A stretch of DNA of 64,000 nt. Source: Erythrobacter rubeus. Its GTDB lineage: Bacteria > Pseudomonadota > Alphaproteobacteria > Sphingomonadales > Sphingomonadaceae. The number at the start of each line of letters is the position of its first letter. Position 1 is the first letter of the stretch. The translations under genes and the position numbers were made by a program. Of this stretch, positions 63,316 to 64,000 are shown piece after piece. The stretch is from NCBI RefSeq assembly GCF_014705715.1, contig NZ_JACXLC010000001.1, forward strand, positions 1,842,457 to 1,906,456, read 5' to 3'. The notes under the pieces were generated by a model. It was not told the DNA's origin. It saw only the letters and a program-made list of their open reading frames with translations, and made no database searches.

Positions 63316-64000
63316 TGTATAAGTACGATAATTATGACCAGCAGATGGTCGACGCCCGCGTCGAGGAATTCCGCGGCCAGGCGAAACGGCGGCTCGAAGG
63401 CAAGCTGACCGAAGACCAGTTCAAGCCGCTGCGGTTGATGAACGGGCTTTACTTACAACTCCACGCCTACATGCTGCGGGTCGCCATTCCCTATGGCACG
63501 CTGAACAGCGCGCAGATGAGCGCGCTTGGCGACATCGCGGACAAATATGATCGCGGGTACGGGCATTTCACCACCCGCCAGAACATCCAGTACAACTGGA
63601 TCAAACTGGAAGACGCCGCCGACATCCTTGCCGACCTGTCCAAGGTCGAAATGCACGCCATTCAGACCAGCGGGAATTGCATCCGCAACATCTCGTCGGA
63701 CCACTTCGCGGGTGCCACGCACGATGAACTCGTCGATCCGCGCCCCTATGCCGAGCTGCTGCGCCAGTGGTCGAGCTTCCACCCGGAATTCACCTACTTG
63801 CCGCGCAAGTTCAAGATCGCCGTGATCGCTGCGGAGAAAGACCGCGCAGCGATGCGGCTTCACGATATCGGCATTCAGATTGTGAAAAATGACGCAGGCG
63901 AGATCGGTGCGCGCTTTTTCGTGGGTGGCGGTATGGGCCGCACGCCGATGATCGCGCCGATGATCCGCGATTTCGTGCCGCTCGATCAGCTGGTGACCTA
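63315..64000 (+). CDS. cysI: Nitrite/sulfite reductase, hemoprotein, N-terminal part
   Basis: The window ends inside this gene after about 228 residues. Visible: MYKYDNYDQQMVDARVEEFRGQ (common opening of the alphaproteobacterial enzyme), LHAYMLRVAIPYGTLNSAQM, GYGHFTTRQNIQYNWIKLED and QTSGNCIRNISSDHFAG, which are the ferredoxin-like half-domain and first siroheme contact (TTRQNIQ, Arg). The FeS4 cysteines lie downstream of the cut. It reduces sulfite to sulfide for cysteine synthesis. Sulfite rather than nitrite specificity is inferred from cobA-DUF2849. Confidence 0.9.
   Translation, partial: MYKYDNYDQQMVDARVEEFRGQAKRRLEGKLTEDQFKPLRLMNGLYLQLHAYMLRVAIPYGTLNSAQMSALGDIADKYDRGYGHFTTRQNIQYNWIKLEDAADILADLSKVEMHAIQTSGNCIRNISSDHFAGATHDELVDPRPYAELLRQWSSFHPEFTYLPRKFKIAVIAAEKDRAAMRLHDIGIQIVKNDAGEIGARFFVGGGMGRTPMIAPMIRDFVPLDQLVT

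Noticed and set aside
1..64000. CRISPR arrays, transposases, integrases, prophage genes
   Set aside because: Looked for and not found: no regularly spaced repeats and no recombinase motifs in any reading frame.

Overview
This is a compact, GC-rich window (about 62% G+C by eye) from an alphaproteobacterial chromosome. The gene set and junctions point to the Sphingomonadales, most likely an Erythrobacteraceae member (Erythrobacter/Altererythrobacter/Qipengyuania type). Supporting marks are the divergent recR-GNAT-def and fmt-truA blocks, argH-small lipoprotein-lysA, an ECF sigma factor followed by a DUF6768-like membrane protein, serC-serA-hisZ, cobA-DUF2849-cysI, and the very frequent ATGA/GTGA stop-start overlaps. 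The assignment comes from gene content and was not tested by a search.

Layout. 1-8.5 kb: tail of a SpoU-type RNA methyltransferase, rmuC, a Cys-rich four-helix copper-binding-like protein, def/GNAT/recR, then fmt-(orphan)-truA-membrane protein-MDR oxidoreductase, and an asparaginase. 8.6-18.8 kb: tRNA-Val, a TlpA lipoprotein head-to-head with argH, lptM-like lipoprotein, lysA, precorrin-2 dehydrogenase, a regulator, an ECF sigma unit, purA, a secreted esterase, an orphan and RidA. 18.8-27.9 kb: hisZ, serA, serC, a GT4 glycosyltransferase, a small membrane protein, a PadR regulator with a nested palindromic operator candidate, rarA with a coupled RNase H-like protein, and tRNA-Thr.

28-43.4 kb is the accessory, surface-polysaccharide part. 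Two large membrane proteins (alkaline-phosphatase-superfamily transferase and a GT-C-like protein) converge on a minus-strand nonulosonate operon: flippase, pseB, pseC, pseF, pseG, methyltransferase, FAD oxidoreductase, WbqC-like, pseI. The operon makes and activates pseudaminic acid or a relative, but no PseH acetyltransferase is visible. In its place are three genes that are not part of the standard pathway. Upstream lie an AT-rich MBL-fold gene that resembles CMP-sialate hydroxylase in layout and a GT-B-like protein carrying the His-Pro motif of sialyltransferases. I regard this locus as the best candidate for something undescribed.

43.4-55.7 kb is an acetate module: DcaP-like porin divergent from acs, a LuxR-type response regulator 3 bp after acs, a 1112-residue symporter-histidine kinase (CrbS type), an acetate/solute symporter with its DUF4212 partner, a DnaQ-like exonuclease and a cNMP/CBS/DUF294 protein. 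The set matches the CrbRS 'acetate switch' known from gammaproteobacteria. 55.8-64 kb: old-yellow-enzyme family oxidoreductase, queF, an orphan Pro-rich membrane protein, mercaptopyruvate sulfurtransferase, metC-type lyase, MscS channel, cobA, DUF2849 and the start of a sulfite reductase, so the right end is sulfur metabolism.

No CRISPR array, rRNA, insertion sequence, integrase or prophage was seen.
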